NCBI RefSeq assembly: GCF_000412185.1
Contig: NZ_ASJA01000007.1
Coordinates: 91,933 to 155,932, forward strand
Length of the DNA stretch: 64,000 nt
Direction: 5' to 3'
Source of the DNA: Euryhalocaulis caribicus
GTDB lineage: Bacteria; Pseudomonadota; Alphaproteobacteria; Caulobacterales; Maricaulaceae
Positions within the stretch are counted from its first letter, which is position 1. Each line of letters opens with the position of its first letter. A program made the position numbers and the translations under genes. Shown here in pieces: positions 48,893 through 57,406 of the stretch. The notes below the pieces were generated by a model. It saw nothing but the letters and a program-made list of their open reading frames with translations. It did no database searches and was not told the origin of the DNA.

Positions 48893-49692
48893 GCTTTCTT
48901 GGCCTCGTTCCAGAGCGCGTCCATTTCGTCCAGCGTCGCATCATCGGGCGTGCGGCCCTGATCGGCCAGCGCCCGTTCTATATAGTGAAACCGCCGTTCA
49001 AACTTGGCGTTGGCCTGCCGGAGCGCATGTTCCGGGTCGACTTTCAGTTTACGCGCCAGATTGCTGTATACAAACAGCAAATCGCCCAGCTCTTCCTCAA
49101 TTTTGGCGGGGTCTTCCAGCTCTATGACCGCTTCGCTCAGCTCGGCCATTTCCTCGTGGATCTTGTCCATGACCTGCCGCGTTTCGGGCCAGTCAAAGCC
49201 CACGCGCGCGGCGCGCTTCTGAAGTTTCACGGCGCGCAACAGGGCGGGAAGGGCGGCCGGCACGTCGTCCAGCAGGCTGTCATCCTTGCCCTTCGCCGCG
49301 CGTTCCTCGGCTTTCTGAGCCTCCCAGGCGCGTGTCTGGGCCGCGGAATCGCGCATGGTGTCGTCGCCGAAAACGTGCGGATGACGCCGCACCATCTTGT
49401 CGACGATCGCCTCGACCACGTCAGGGAAGGCGAATTCGCCGGCTTCCTCTGCGATGCGGCTATGGAAAACGACCTGAAGCAGAAGATCGCCGAGTTCTTC
49501 CTTGAGGTCCGTCAGATCGCCGCGCTGGATGGCGTCGGCGACTTCATAGGCTTCCTCGATCGTGTACGGCGCGATGGTCTCGTAAGTCTGCTCGACGTCC
49601 CACGGGCAGCCGGCCTCCGGATCGCGCAGGCGCGCCATGACGGAAAGAAGGGCGGCAATATCGCCATTTCGGGTTTGCCCATCACCAGACAT
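48889..49692 (-). CDS. mazG: Nucleoside triphosphate pyrophosphohydrolase MazG
   Basis: Cleaves (d)NTPs, including damaged ones, to monophosphates. 267 residues with two MazG domains; the first has LRDPEAGCPWDVEQT and the metal ligands ELGDLLLQVVFH; the second has EEELGDLLFVYSNLARKL. Ordinary length for the two-domain type. The promoter side abuts a 36-bp AT-rich gap before the MBL gene. Confidence 0.95.
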   Translation of the reverse strand: MSGDGQTRNGDIAALLSVMARLRDPEAGCPWDVEQTYETIAPYTIEEAYEVADAIQRGDLTDLKEELGDLLLQVVFHSRIAEEAGEFAFPDVVEAIVDKMVRRHPHVFGDDTMRDSAAQTRAWEAQKAEERAAKGKDDSLLDDVPAALPALLRAVKLQKRAARVGFDWPETRQVMDKIHEEMAELSEAVIELEDPAKIEEELGDLLFVYSNLARKLKVDPEHALRQANAKFERRFHYIERALADQGRTPDDATLDEMDALWNEAKKA

Positions 49693-49728
49693 CAGAATGT
49701 CGCATAAGATATATTATGAGAAATAATA

Positions 49729-50553
49729 TCAGTCATCGGACACGCTGATATCCTGTCCAACCTCAATGCTGAGGCCGTCATGGGCCGGAATGACGCCCTC
49801 CGGCAGTTCATTGCACAGCGTCCGGTAATCCAGATCGATATGCATATTGGTGAGGATGGCGAGTTCCGGCTTTAGCCGCTCGATCCAGTCCAGCGTCCGC
49901 TGCAAATGCGCGTGCGTCGGGTGCGGATCGCGGCGCAGCGCATCGACGACCCAGACGCGCACGCCTTCTAACGCCTCCAGGCTTTCGTCCGGCATGTCCA
50001 CCAGATCGTTGGAATACGCGACATCGCCAAACCGGAACCCCAGCGAGTCCATATTCCCGTGATCCTGACGCAGCGGCGTGGCGCTGATCCCGCCGCCTGC
50101 GCCGTTCAACTGCATCGTCTCGGCAGGCGCCGGCATGTCGCGCGCTTCCAGAATCGGCGGATAAGAGCTTCCGGGCGGCGTCTCGAAACAATAGCCGAAG
50201 CGCTGCATCAGCGTTTCCGATGTCGCCGCGTCCATATAGACCGGCACGCGGCGCCTCATGCGATACGCGAAGACCCGCAGATCATCGATGCCATGGGTCT
50301 GGTCTGCGTGGTCATGGCTGTACAGCACCGCATCCAGATGCCGCACATTGGCCGCCAGCATTTGCGTCCGCAGGTCTGGCGCCGTGTCGACCAGGACCGA
50401 GGTCACGCCATCATTGCCCATCCGCTCGACCAGAAATGAACAGCGGGAGCGCCGGTTTCGCGGCTCGTCCGGGTCGCAAACGCCCCAGTCTCCATCGATC
50501 CGCGGCACGCCGCCCGACGACCCGCATCCCAGAATGGTCAGTTTCATCGTCAT
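49729..50553 (-). CDS. MBL-fold metal-dependent hydrolase, PhnP-like
   Basis: 274 residues of the metallo-beta-lactamase fold; metal motif HDHADQTHG (about 80-90) plus later Asp/His (DLRVFAYR, ILTNMHIDLDY). Similar to PhnP-type phosphodiesterases and 3' tRNA-processing-like hydrolases; the substrate is unknown. Start overlaps the tatD stop by 4 bp. In rhizobia and relatives it also follows tatD. Confidence 0.86.
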   Translation of the reverse strand: MTMKLTILGCGSSGGVPRIDGDWGVCDPDEPRNRRSRCSFLVERMGNDGVTSVLVDTAPDLRTQMLAANVRHLDAVLYSHDHADQTHGIDDLRVFAYRMRRRVPVYMDAATSETLMQRFGYCFETPPGSSYPPILEARDMPAPAETMQLNGAGGGISATPLRQDHGNMDSLGFRFGDVAYSNDLVDMPDESLEALEGVRVWVVDALRRDPHPTHAHLQRTLDWIERLKPELAILTNMHIDLDYRTLCNELPEGVIPAHDGLSIEVGQDISVSDD

Positions 50554-51332
50554 ACGGCTTTTGCTTTGTCGAACAGCTTGAAAAACGCCGCGCCGGATTT
50601 CTCCACGGCTTCGTCTTTTGTCCAGCCGCGTATGTCCGCCAGCTTTTCGGCGACAAACGGCAGGAAGGAAGGCTCATTGCGCTTTCCGCGGTGCGGAACC
50701 GGCGTAAGATAAGGGCAATCGGTTTCGATCAGGATACGCTCGCCCGGCATGACGTCGTGAATGACGTCGCGCACATCCTTGGCCGAATTGAATGTCGCGA
50801 TTCCGTTGACCGAGAAAAACGCGCCCAGCGCCGAGGCCCGCCGCGCCAGGTCCGGCCCGCCTGTATAGGAGTGCAGCAGCGCCTTGAAGGCCCCCTTCCC
50901 CATTTCGGCCTCGAGAATTTCCGCCATTCTTTCGTCCGCGTCCCGGCAATGAATGACCAGCGGCAGGCCGGTTTCCCGGGCCGCCTCGACATGCGCGAGA
51001 AAGCTTTTGATCTGAACAGCTTCCGGGCTGTGATTATAGTATTGGTCCAGGCCGGTTTCGCCGATTGCGACCACTTTGGGGTGGTCCGCCCGGCGGATCA
51101 GTTCCTCCGCCGTAATGTCCGGCCATTCCTTGGCGTGGTGCGGGTGCACGCCGACGCTGGCCCAGACATTTTCGCGCGGTTCAGCCAGCGCCAGAACGTC
51201 ATCGAATTCGTCCAGCCGGCAGCAAATGGCGAGAATGCCCTCAATGCCCGCTTCCCGCGCACGCTCGAACACCGCCTCGCGGTCTTCGTCATAGGCGTCG
51301 CCGTGAAGGTTTGCATGGCTGTCGATCAACAT
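50550..51332 (-). CDS. tatD: TatD family metal-dependent DNase
   Basis: 260-residue amidohydrolase-fold TatD nuclease: SHANLHGDAYDEDRE with HxH-type metal ligands (DSHANLH), later GETGLDQYYN, CRDADERM and HSYTGGP, and ETDCPYLTP near the C-terminus. The usual metG is absent between holB and tatD; holB ends 4 bp upstream. Confidence 0.94.
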   Translation of the reverse strand: MLIDSHANLHGDAYDEDREAVFERAREAGIEGILAICCRLDEFDDVLALAEPRENVWASVGVHPHHAKEWPDITAEELIRRADHPKVVAIGETGLDQYYNHSPEAVQIKSFLAHVEAARETGLPLVIHCRDADERMAEILEAEMGKGAFKALLHSYTGGPDLARRASALGAFFSVNGIATFNSAKDVRDVIHDVMPGERILIETDCPYLTPVPHRGKRNEPSFLPFVAEKLADIRGWTKDEAVEKSGAAFFKLFDKAKAV

Positions 51333-51336
51333 GGTT

Positions 51337-52398
51337 TCAGGCGGCCGCCGCGTCTCTGAGTGTGTAGAGCGCGTTCATCACGCTCTGTTTCGGGTCTAGA
51401 TAGAGTGATTCCTGCTCGCGCCGCTGTTTCGCCAGCTTTTCCCAGGCATTCAGCCACCCCGCCGTCTGACCCGCAGCGGATGCGGATTCAAACAGGATTT
51501 CCCCGCTGACGCCCGACGCCGCGCGCGCCCGTTCCTCGGCAAAGCTGCGCGTCAGCCGGTGAAACAGTTTCAGCTGTTCCTCTTTGCTCTTTGCCGCCAG
51601 CGTATCGGAAAGTGCATGCGCCTTTTGCGCGTCCAGCCGCGGCAGTCCGGCGAAGATATCAGAGAGCTGGGCATGCAGACGCGTCGCGTCCATCGCGGCG
51701 AGCGAAACCGCGCGCCCGGGCGCGCCAGCAGCCATGCGTGCGATCAGGTCCGCATCCTTGTCCGGTATATCGACCTGGCCGCGCGCCGCCTCGATAGCCC
51801 CGTCATCGGGCAGCGCCCGCAGCTCCAGCCGGCGGCAGCGCGACCGGATCGTGGGCAGTAACCGCCCCGGCGCGTGCGAGACCAGCAACAGCAGCCCCCG
51901 GTTCGGCGGCTCCTCCAGCGTTTTTAGAAGCGCATTGGACGCGGCGGGGTTCTGTAACTCATCGGCGCTGTCGACAATCACCACGCGCCAGCCCCCTTCC
52001 CCGCTCGATTGCGAGAAAAATCGCGGCGCCCGGCGGGCTTCCTCCACCGTGATCACCGTCTTGGCTTTCTTGCCCGAGGAATCCAGCGGCCGGCGAAGCG
52101 GCAGCAATCCGCTATGGGACTGCGCCTCAATGCGATGACTGACGGGATCGTCCGGCGAAACGCCCAGAACGCCATACGAATTGTCCGGCGCGCCGCCAAG
52201 GACGCGCCGCGCAAAGCGATAGGCCAACGTGGCCTTGCCCACGCCGCGCGGTCCCGAAATCAGCCAAGCGTGATGCATACGTCCCGATTGCAGCGCGGTC
52301 AGGATTTCCTGCTCCGCCTTCTCATGGCCGCTCAGCCTATAGGTCTCCCGCGGATGGCGGCATCCGGGCGCGCGGTCGGGTTCCAGCGTGTCATCCAT
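51337..52398 (-). CDS. holB: DNA polymerase III subunit delta prime
   Basis: Clamp-loader subunit. 353 residues with AAA+ fold: P-loop SGPRGVGKATLAYRF (about 50), the SRC arginine-finger motif TIRSRCRRLELR, and the linker EEPPNRG. It has no zinc module, as is common in alphaproteobacterial HolB. 23 bp separate it from tmk upstream. Confidence 0.92.
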   Translation of the reverse strand: MDDTLEPDRAPGCRHPRETYRLSGHEKAEQEILTALQSGRMHHAWLISGPRGVGKATLAYRFARRVLGGAPDNSYGVLGVSPDDPVSHRIEAQSHSGLLPLRRPLDSSGKKAKTVITVEEARRAPRFFSQSSGEGGWRVVIVDSADELQNPAASNALLKTLEEPPNRGLLLLVSHAPGRLLPTIRSRCRRLELRALPDDGAIEAARGQVDIPDKDADLIARMAAGAPGRAVSLAAMDATRLHAQLSDIFAGLPRLDAQKAHALSDTLAAKSKEEQLKLFHRLTRSFAEERARAASGVSGEILFESASAAGQTAGWLNAWEKLAKQRREQESLYLDPKQSVMNALYTLRDAAAA

Positions 52399-52421
52399 GA
52401 TGCTTTGAAGCTTGCCCCGCC

Positions 52422-53060
52422 CTAGCCGATCGTCAAGCGGCTATCCGCCGTTCGCCGGATGGTCTGCTGTACAGCGTCCAGGGGTTGCCCCGCATCAATT
52501 AGCGCGCAGCGATCCGGCTCCTCTCTGGCGATCGCCAGAAAAGCCTCGCGGACGGCCTGATGGAAGCTCGCGTCCCGCGCGTCAAAGCGCGTCTTGCCGT
52601 CTGCGCGGGCGTCGACGCGCGCTGCGCCTGCGGCTACGTCCAGATCCAGGATAAAGGTCAGATCCGGCTGAAAATCGCCCAGCGCGATCTTCTGCAAATC
52701 CGTCATCGCATCCCGCCCCAGATTCCCTGCGCCGCCCTGATAGGCGCGCGTGGAATCGGAAAACCGGTCGCAAACCACCCATTTTCCGGCCCGCAAGGCC
52801 GGCTCGATGACGCGGCTCACATGATCGGTGCGCGCGGCAGTCATCAAAAGCGCCTCGGCCATGGGCGGCCAGCGATCGGCGTCCCCGGTCAGCAGAAGTT
52901 CGCGGATTATCTCCGCGCCGCGCGTTCCGCCCGGTTCGCGCGTGCGGACAACTTCCAGTCCCTTGCCTTCCAGCCACTCGGCCAGAAGCTGGATCTGCGT
53001 CGTCTTCCCGGCGCCCTCGCCGCCCTCAACTGTGATGAATCGTCCGCGCGCCTTATTCAT
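52422..53060 (-). CDS. tmk: Thymidylate kinase
   Basis: Phosphorylates dTMP to dTDP. 212 residues from the ATG at 53060 (a GTG two codons earlier is an alternative). P-loop VEGGEGAGKTTQIQLL, the DR(Y/F)-type CDRFSDST motif and lid region RVDARADGKTRFDARD. The 5' end overlaps the dac stop by 8-14 bp, so it is translationally coupled. Confidence 0.95.
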   Translation of the reverse strand: MNKARGRFITVEGGEGAGKTTQIQLLAEWLEGKGLEVVRTREPGGTRGAEIIRELLLTGDADRWPPMAEALLMTAARTDHVSRVIEPALRAGKWVVCDRFSDSTRAYQGGAGNLGRDAMTDLQKIALGDFQPDLTFILDLDVAAGAARVDARADGKTRFDARDASFHQAVREAFLAIAREEPDRCALIDAGQPLDAVQQTIRRTADSRLTIG

Positions 53061-54195
53061 CGCCACGGATGAGAGACACCAGACCGGTCATGGCGCGCCC
53101 GAACAGGCCCTTCTGCTCGACGGCGTGAACCGCGACCAGAGGATAGGATCTGGGCGCGGCGTCCGGCGCTTCGATAACCAGACGCGCCACCTCGTCGCCT
53201 TCCGCAACCGGCGCGCGGATCGCGCCGTCATAGGTGATATAGGCTTTCATCTGGTCGCGCGCGCGGCGGTGCATCCCCATCGCCACCGGTTCTGCGGTTT
53301 TCAAGGTCACGCTGTCGGCCTGCCCCATGAAAACTTCGCCCTGCCCCACTTCCTCGCCGGCCTCGTACAGGTCGAAGATTTTGAAGTCGACAAAGGCCGC
53401 CCGCATCATCCGTTCGGCTTCCTGCGCCCGGGCCGATTCCGAATCCAGTCCGTTGAAGACGATTACCCGGCGCTCGCCGTCGCGCACGGCCGACCCGACC
53501 AGCCCATAGCCGGACGCCTGCGTATGGCCCGTTTTCAGGCCATCGGCTCCGTCGAAGGAGCTCAAGAGCGGATTGCGGTTGAACTGGCGCACGTCGTTAT
53601 AGGTGAACTCCCGGTCCGCATAGATCTTGTAGAGGTCCGGATAGGTCGTGATCTGGTGATTGGCCAGCTTGGCCAGATCCAGCGCGCTGATCTCGTGTTC
53701 GGGGTCCGGCCAGCCGGTCGCGTTGCGGAACGTGGCGCTGTCCAGCCCCAGCTCGTGCGCGCGCTTGGTCATCACATCGGCAAACGCCTCTTCCGACCCT
53801 TCCAGCCCTTCGGCCAGCGCAATGCTCGCATCATTGCCCGACTGGATGATGACGCCGTGCACCAGGTCGATCACCGAGGCCTGCGAATTGGGCGCGAGGA
53901 ACATGGTGGAGGACCCGGAGGCCGCGCCGCCCTTGCGCCATGCATTCTCTGTGATCGTGAATTGTTCGTCAGGCGCCAAATCGCCGGAGGCCAGACGCTC
54001 GAACACAAGCTCGATCGTCATGATCTTGCTCATGGAGGCCGGGGCCATGGGCTCGTTGCAATTCTTGCAGAAAAGAACCGTCCCCGTTTCGGAATCCAGA
54101 ATGGCGGCGTAATCGGCCGGCGTCTCGAATTCCTGCGCGGCGGCGGGGGATACGGCGGTCAGGCTGGCCAGCAAGGCTGTCAGTAGAACTCGCAA
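53053..54195 (-). CDS. D-alanyl-D-alanine carboxypeptidase (PBP5-type)
   Basis: Low-molecular-mass PBP trimming the stem peptide of peptidoglycan. 380 residues from TTG at 54195, chosen for its perfect AAGGAG site 6 bp upstream; a GTG/ATG start further upstream would add 16 non-signal residues. Signal peptide ends near AAA|QEF; active-site SxxK Ser54/Lys57 (SMSK), SGN (119-121) and KTG (221-223) are intact. The C-terminal PBP5_C domain and amphipathic tail follow. It overlaps tmk. Confidence 0.94.
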   Translation of the reverse strand: MRVLLTALLASLTAVSPAAAQEFETPADYAAILDSETGTVLFCKNCNEPMAPASMSKIMTIELVFERLASGDLAPDEQFTITENAWRKGGAASGSSTMFLAPNSQASVIDLVHGVIIQSGNDASIALAEGLEGSEEAFADVMTKRAHELGLDSATFRNATGWPDPEHEISALDLAKLANHQITTYPDLYKIYADREFTYNDVRQFNRNPLLSSFDGADGLKTGHTQASGYGLVGSAVRDGERRVIVFNGLDSESARAQEAERMMRAAFVDFKIFDLYEAGEEVGQGEVFMGQADSVTLKTAEPVAMGMHRRARDQMKAYITYDGAIRAPVAEGDEVARLVIEAPDAAPRSYPLVAVHAVEQKGLFGRAMTGLVSLIRGDE

Positions 54196-54286
54196 GACGC
54201 TCTCCTTGAAATCGCGGCGGTCATGGCGCCCGGCGTGAATCAATCATGCCGGGATTGCGCAAGGAAAGCCGCGATGGAGGAAAAGT

Positions 54287-55153
54287 TCAATTGCGCCTTA
54301 CAATGCGGGCGTCGGAAAATCCCGCCCGCGCCACGGCCCAGCGCGCCTCTTCCGCCTCGTCGGAGCCTATGAACGGCCCGACCAGGACACGGTGCAGCTT
54401 CCGTCCGGCAATGTTCACAGACTCTATATTGGCCGGTCCGACCTGGGCCAGTGACCGCCGCGCCTTTTCAGCCCGCCGGGTTTCGGCGAACGCCGCGGCC
54501 TGCACGAAGAAGGAGGACGGGTTCAGATTGACGCTGCGTTGCGTGGCGTCCGCTTGCGTTCCGACCACGCCGGAACGGTTTTCCAGAGCCGCGGTGTAAA
54601 GCCACGGCTTGCCCAGCTCATGAGATTTCGGCCCCAGATACTCGACCCGGACGCGGGCTGTCCCCTGATTGATAAAGCCCAGCTCCTCCGCGGATCGCTT
54701 GGAAAGGTCCAGTATCCGGTCGCGCGCAAAGGGTCCGCGATCGTTCACGCGCACCACGGCCTGACGCCCGTTATCCAGATTGGTGACCTTCACATAGCTG
54801 GGCAGCGGCAGCGTCGGATGCGCCGCGCTCAGCGAATTCTGGTCAAAAATCTCGCCATTGGCGGTCGGGCGGCCATGGAAGTTCGGGCCGTACCAGGACG
54901 CCGTTCCGATCTGGTTGTAATTGTCCTGCCGCGCAGGAACATACCAGCGCCCCTCGATTTTGTAGGGGCGGCCGACTTTCTGGGAATTGATGACTTGCGG
55001 CTTGGAGGACAGCTTCCCGCCCGCCGTGTAGGCGTCCGACGGGGTGGTGTCAACGCGCGCGACGGTCTTTTCGGGACCGGAAGAACACGCAGCAACCAAC
55101 AGCGCCACAGCGGCGAGACCGTGCAGAAGCTTCAAGGCGGAGCCCTTCCTCAT
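54287..55153 (-). CDS. rlpA: RlpA-type septal ring lytic transglycosylase (DPBB + SPOR)
   Basis: 288 residues: lipoprotein signal with lipobox VAAC (Cys23), a double-psi beta-barrel domain (about 78-175, GTASWYGPNFHGRPTANGE and VRVNDRGPF with catalytic Asp) and a C-terminal SPOR domain (about 205-288) that binds denuded septal peptidoglycan. Divergent from tRNA-Ser. The dac and rlpA genes form a cell-wall pair. Confidence 0.94.
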   Translation of the reverse strand: MRKGSALKLLHGLAAVALLVAACSSGPEKTVARVDTTPSDAYTAGGKLSSKPQVINSQKVGRPYKIEGRWYVPARQDNYNQIGTASWYGPNFHGRPTANGEIFDQNSLSAAHPTLPLPSYVKVTNLDNGRQAVVRVNDRGPFARDRILDLSKRSAEELGFINQGTARVRVEYLGPKSHELGKPWLYTAALENRSGVVGTQADATQRSVNLNPSSFFVQAAAFAETRRAEKARRSLAQVGPANIESVNIAGRKLHRVLVGPFIGSDEAEEARWAVARAGFSDARIVRRN

Positions 55154-55193
55154 TCGCCAGTAAATCTATCACACCGGCATTAAAGGCACAGCG

Positions 55194-55209
55194 TAAAGTC
55201 TCTCTTAAC
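55194..55209. promoter_or_regulatory. Degenerate CtrA-like site
   Basis: TAAA-N7-TTAAC in the 133-bp gap between rlpA and tRNA-Ser resembles the CtrA box TTAA-N7-TTAAC with one mismatch in the first half. Speculative. Confidence 0.3.
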
Positions 55210-55286
55210 CGCAACAGGCCGCCGCAGATGATTTTCAGTCCGGCAAATTGCGCCCCCGCCGCGAAGTCTCTATTCCCTCTCCCGCC

Positions 55287-55376
55287 GGAGGAGTGGCTGA
55301 GTGGTCAAAAGCGGCGGTCTTGAAAACCGTTGGGCGTTTGCGCGTCCCGGGGGTTCGAATCCCTCCTCCTCCGCCA
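55287..55376 (+). tRNA. tRNA-Ser (anticodon TGA)
   Basis: Ninety bases including an encoded CCA. Acceptor arms GGAGGAG (55287-55293) and CTCCTCC (55366-55372) pair fully, followed by discriminator G. The anticodon loop CTTGAAA puts TGA at 55321-55323. The T arm has GGTTCGAATCC and there is a long variable arm, as class II tRNA-Ser requires. Confidence 0.97.
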
Positions 55377-55525
55377 CACCCCAAGAGCGCGAAGAGGGTC
55401 TTGGCTTCGCGGAGTTGCGAGCCGGCAATTGTTTTGCGGCCATGCCCGATTGAAGCGTGCTGGTGTTTCAAAGAGGTTTCCGCGTCCGAGTTGAAGTGGA
55501 CTGCTCGCTTAGGCAAAGTGCAGTA

Positions 55526-55912
55526 ATGATGGTGGATCGACGGAGCTTCATTTTCGCCCTGGCCGGGGCGGTTGGAGCAGCGGCATGCACGCCACTCGCA
55601 CACGGAGAGGGGCAGTCGAAAATGTACGGTCTGACCGGGAAAATGAAGGCGGTGCCAGGCAAGCGTGGCGAACTATCCACGATTCTCCTGGAAGGCCTTC
55701 GGGAAATGCCTGGCAACCTCTCATACGTCGTTGCGCTTGATCCAAATGAACCGGACACGATCTGGATCACAGAGGTTTGGACCGATGCTGCGGCGCATAA
55801 GGCGTCGCTGTCCACGCCATCCGTGCAAAAGGCAATTACGAAAGGCCGCCCTCTCATCGCAGGCATGGAAAGAGTAGCGGAAACAGAGCCGTTAGATGGG
55901 CACGGACTGTAG
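55526..55912 (+). CDS. Exported antibiotic-biosynthesis-monooxygenase-domain lipoprotein
   Basis: 128 residues from the ATG at 55526 (two adjacent ATGs). The start MMVDRRSFIFALAGAVGAAAC has a twin Arg (RR at 5-6) and a Cys21 after AAA, so a Tat-exported lipoprotein is likely. Residues 30-128 form an ABM (ferredoxin-like) domain: GKMKAVPGKRGEL, SYVVALDPNEPDTIWITEVW, and a helix with AHKASLSTPSVQ. ABM proteins are normally cytoplasmic. No partner is visible. Bases here are less GC-biased than in the neighbours. The start is not strongly supported by a ribosome binding site. Confidence 0.7.
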   Translation: MMVDRRSFIFALAGAVGAAACTPLAHGEGQSKMYGLTGKMKAVPGKRGELSTILLEGLREMPGNLSYVVALDPNEPDTIWITEVWTDAAAHKASLSTPSVQKAITKGRPLIAGMERVAETEPLDGHGL

Positions 55913-56004
55913 CCACGGTTCAAACTGCTCGCCGTAGCTTTGGCGGTCATCAGGGGATGATCAATCGTGGCTTGTCATAATCATAAAACGCCGTGTGGCC
56001 GGTC

Positions 56005-56036
56005 GCGCCAGCAAGCGCTCCAGCATGTTCTGGCGC
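56005..56036. other. Inverted repeat between convergent genes
   Basis: GCGCCAG and CTGGCGC, 7 bp each with an 18-nt loop, lie in the 211-bp gap 55913-56123 between two convergent genes. This gap holds nothing else I can name. It may be a transcription end signal, but there is no T-run. Confidence 0.35.
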
Positions 56037-56123
56037 CCGTTAGTCCTGGCGCGATAACGATGGAATAATTCGCACTTTTATCGTGCCTAGCGGCCATTTC
56101 GCTCGGTCCTCAACGGCGGTGCT

Positions 56124-57314
56124 TTATCCAGTGCAATCTTCCGCGCCATGCCGCAGGGCAAATTCTCTTGTCGCTTCAATGATGGCGCCCTGATTTCCCG
56201 CGTAAATCAAGTGATCCGCGCCCGACAGTTCCCGGAGCATGGCGCTCGGAATCCGTCTGGCCATCAGCCGGGCCTCTTCAACATGGACATGCTCATCTTT
56301 CTTGCGATGCAGAACCAGCGTTGGGGCCTTGATCGCGGGCAGCTGAGCGATCACGTCAACACCAGTGTTCATTCGGGCCAGAGCCAGGGCGTCGGCGGGG
56401 CTGGCGCTGCGGCGCTGATAGGCTGCCCACCAGTTTCGGAATGCTGTGTCTCCTGCCAGGCTCGGGGCGATTTCATTAATTGCAATCGGGCCGCCCCACC
56501 CGCGTTCGATTTCATCGTAAAATTTCTGCCGCTCTTTTGCTGTGGGCGCCCATGGGTAGGTGGCTGACCGGACGCGGCGCGCAAAGGCGCCATACAGAAC
56601 AAGCGCCGAAACACGCTCAGGATATTGAGCGGCGAAACTGATTGCCAATCCGCCGGCTTCGGACATGCCAAAAACCACCGCCCGTCGGGATCCGGCGTCA
56701 TCCAGCACCGCTCGCACATCGTCCATGCGTTGCTCGATGGTTGGCAGGCCATACGCCCGATCGGACAGACCCGTGCCGCGCTTGTCGAAAAGGATCAGCC
56801 GGGAAAAGCTCGCCAGACCGCGTAGGAATTGGGCGACAAGCGGCGACTCCCAGCCATACTCGAGATGGCTCACCCAGCCCGGCGCGTAAATCAGGTCGAT
56901 CGGCCCCTCGCCTACGACCTGATAGGCAATATGGATGTCACCGCTCATAGCGTAATGCACCTCAGGGCGCGGGGCCGCCTGCTCTGGCATTTTCGCTTCC
57001 ACTGGCAGATCAAATCGGTAACCGCGCCGGGGGATGTTTACGATCGCATCCTGTCCCGTCTGGCCAAGCGCAGACCGGGCGGAACGCGCCAGTTGCGCCA
57101 GAGAATCTTCCGAGGCGATGGTGTCCGGCCACAGGGTTTCCAGCAATTCTTCCTTGCTGAACAATCTTCCGCGTCCATGCAGCAGCAATAGAAGAAATTC
57201 ATAGGCCTTGGGACGCAACGGAATGTGCCGACCTTGGTATGATAGCTGCGCGCTTCGGCCATCCAGCGTGAATCCGTCGAAACTATATGTCCCCTGCCAT
57301 GCGGATCGGGCCAT
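56124..57314 (-). CDS. Winged-helix regulator fused to an alpha/beta hydrolase
   Basis: 396 residues. An OmpR/PhoB-type winged helix (about 10-105; IPLRPKAYEFLLLLL, SKEELLETLWPD, RRGYRFDL), without any receiver, is joined by a short linker to an alpha/beta hydrolase (about 118-390): RLILFDKRGTGLSDR, nucleophile Ser218 in GMSEAG (a G-x-S-x-A variant), Asp340 (KKDEHVHV), His368 (GADHLIY). Such fusions resemble CadC-like regulators with an attached sensor or enzyme. It diverges from the MddA-like gene with 92 bp between, so it may control it. The ligand or substrate is unknown. Confidence 0.82.
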   Translation of the reverse strand: MARSAWQGTYSFDGFTLDGRSAQLSYQGRHIPLRPKAYEFLLLLLHGRGRLFSKEELLETLWPDTIASEDSLAQLARSARSALGQTGQDAIVNIPRRGYRFDLPVEAKMPEQAAPRPEVHYAMSGDIHIAYQVVGEGPIDLIYAPGWVSHLEYGWESPLVAQFLRGLASFSRLILFDKRGTGLSDRAYGLPTIEQRMDDVRAVLDDAGSRRAVVFGMSEAGGLAISFAAQYPERVSALVLYGAFARRVRSATYPWAPTAKERQKFYDEIERGWGGPIAINEIAPSLAGDTAFRNWWAAYQRRSASPADALALARMNTGVDVIAQLPAIKAPTLVLHRKKDEHVHVEEARLMARRIPSAMLRELSGADHLIYAGNQGAIIEATREFALRHGAEDCTG

Positions 57315-57406
57315 TTTTCAGTGTTCTTTCAGGACTCCTGTCCGGCCGCTCTCTAGCCTCGGTATAGAAACGCGAACATATCATACTGAGCATAGGGAAA
57401 AACCTG

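Noticed and set aside
52828..54186. 452-codon plus-strand frame opposite tmk and dac
   Set aside because: Spans two real genes on the other strand and has shadow-like composition.
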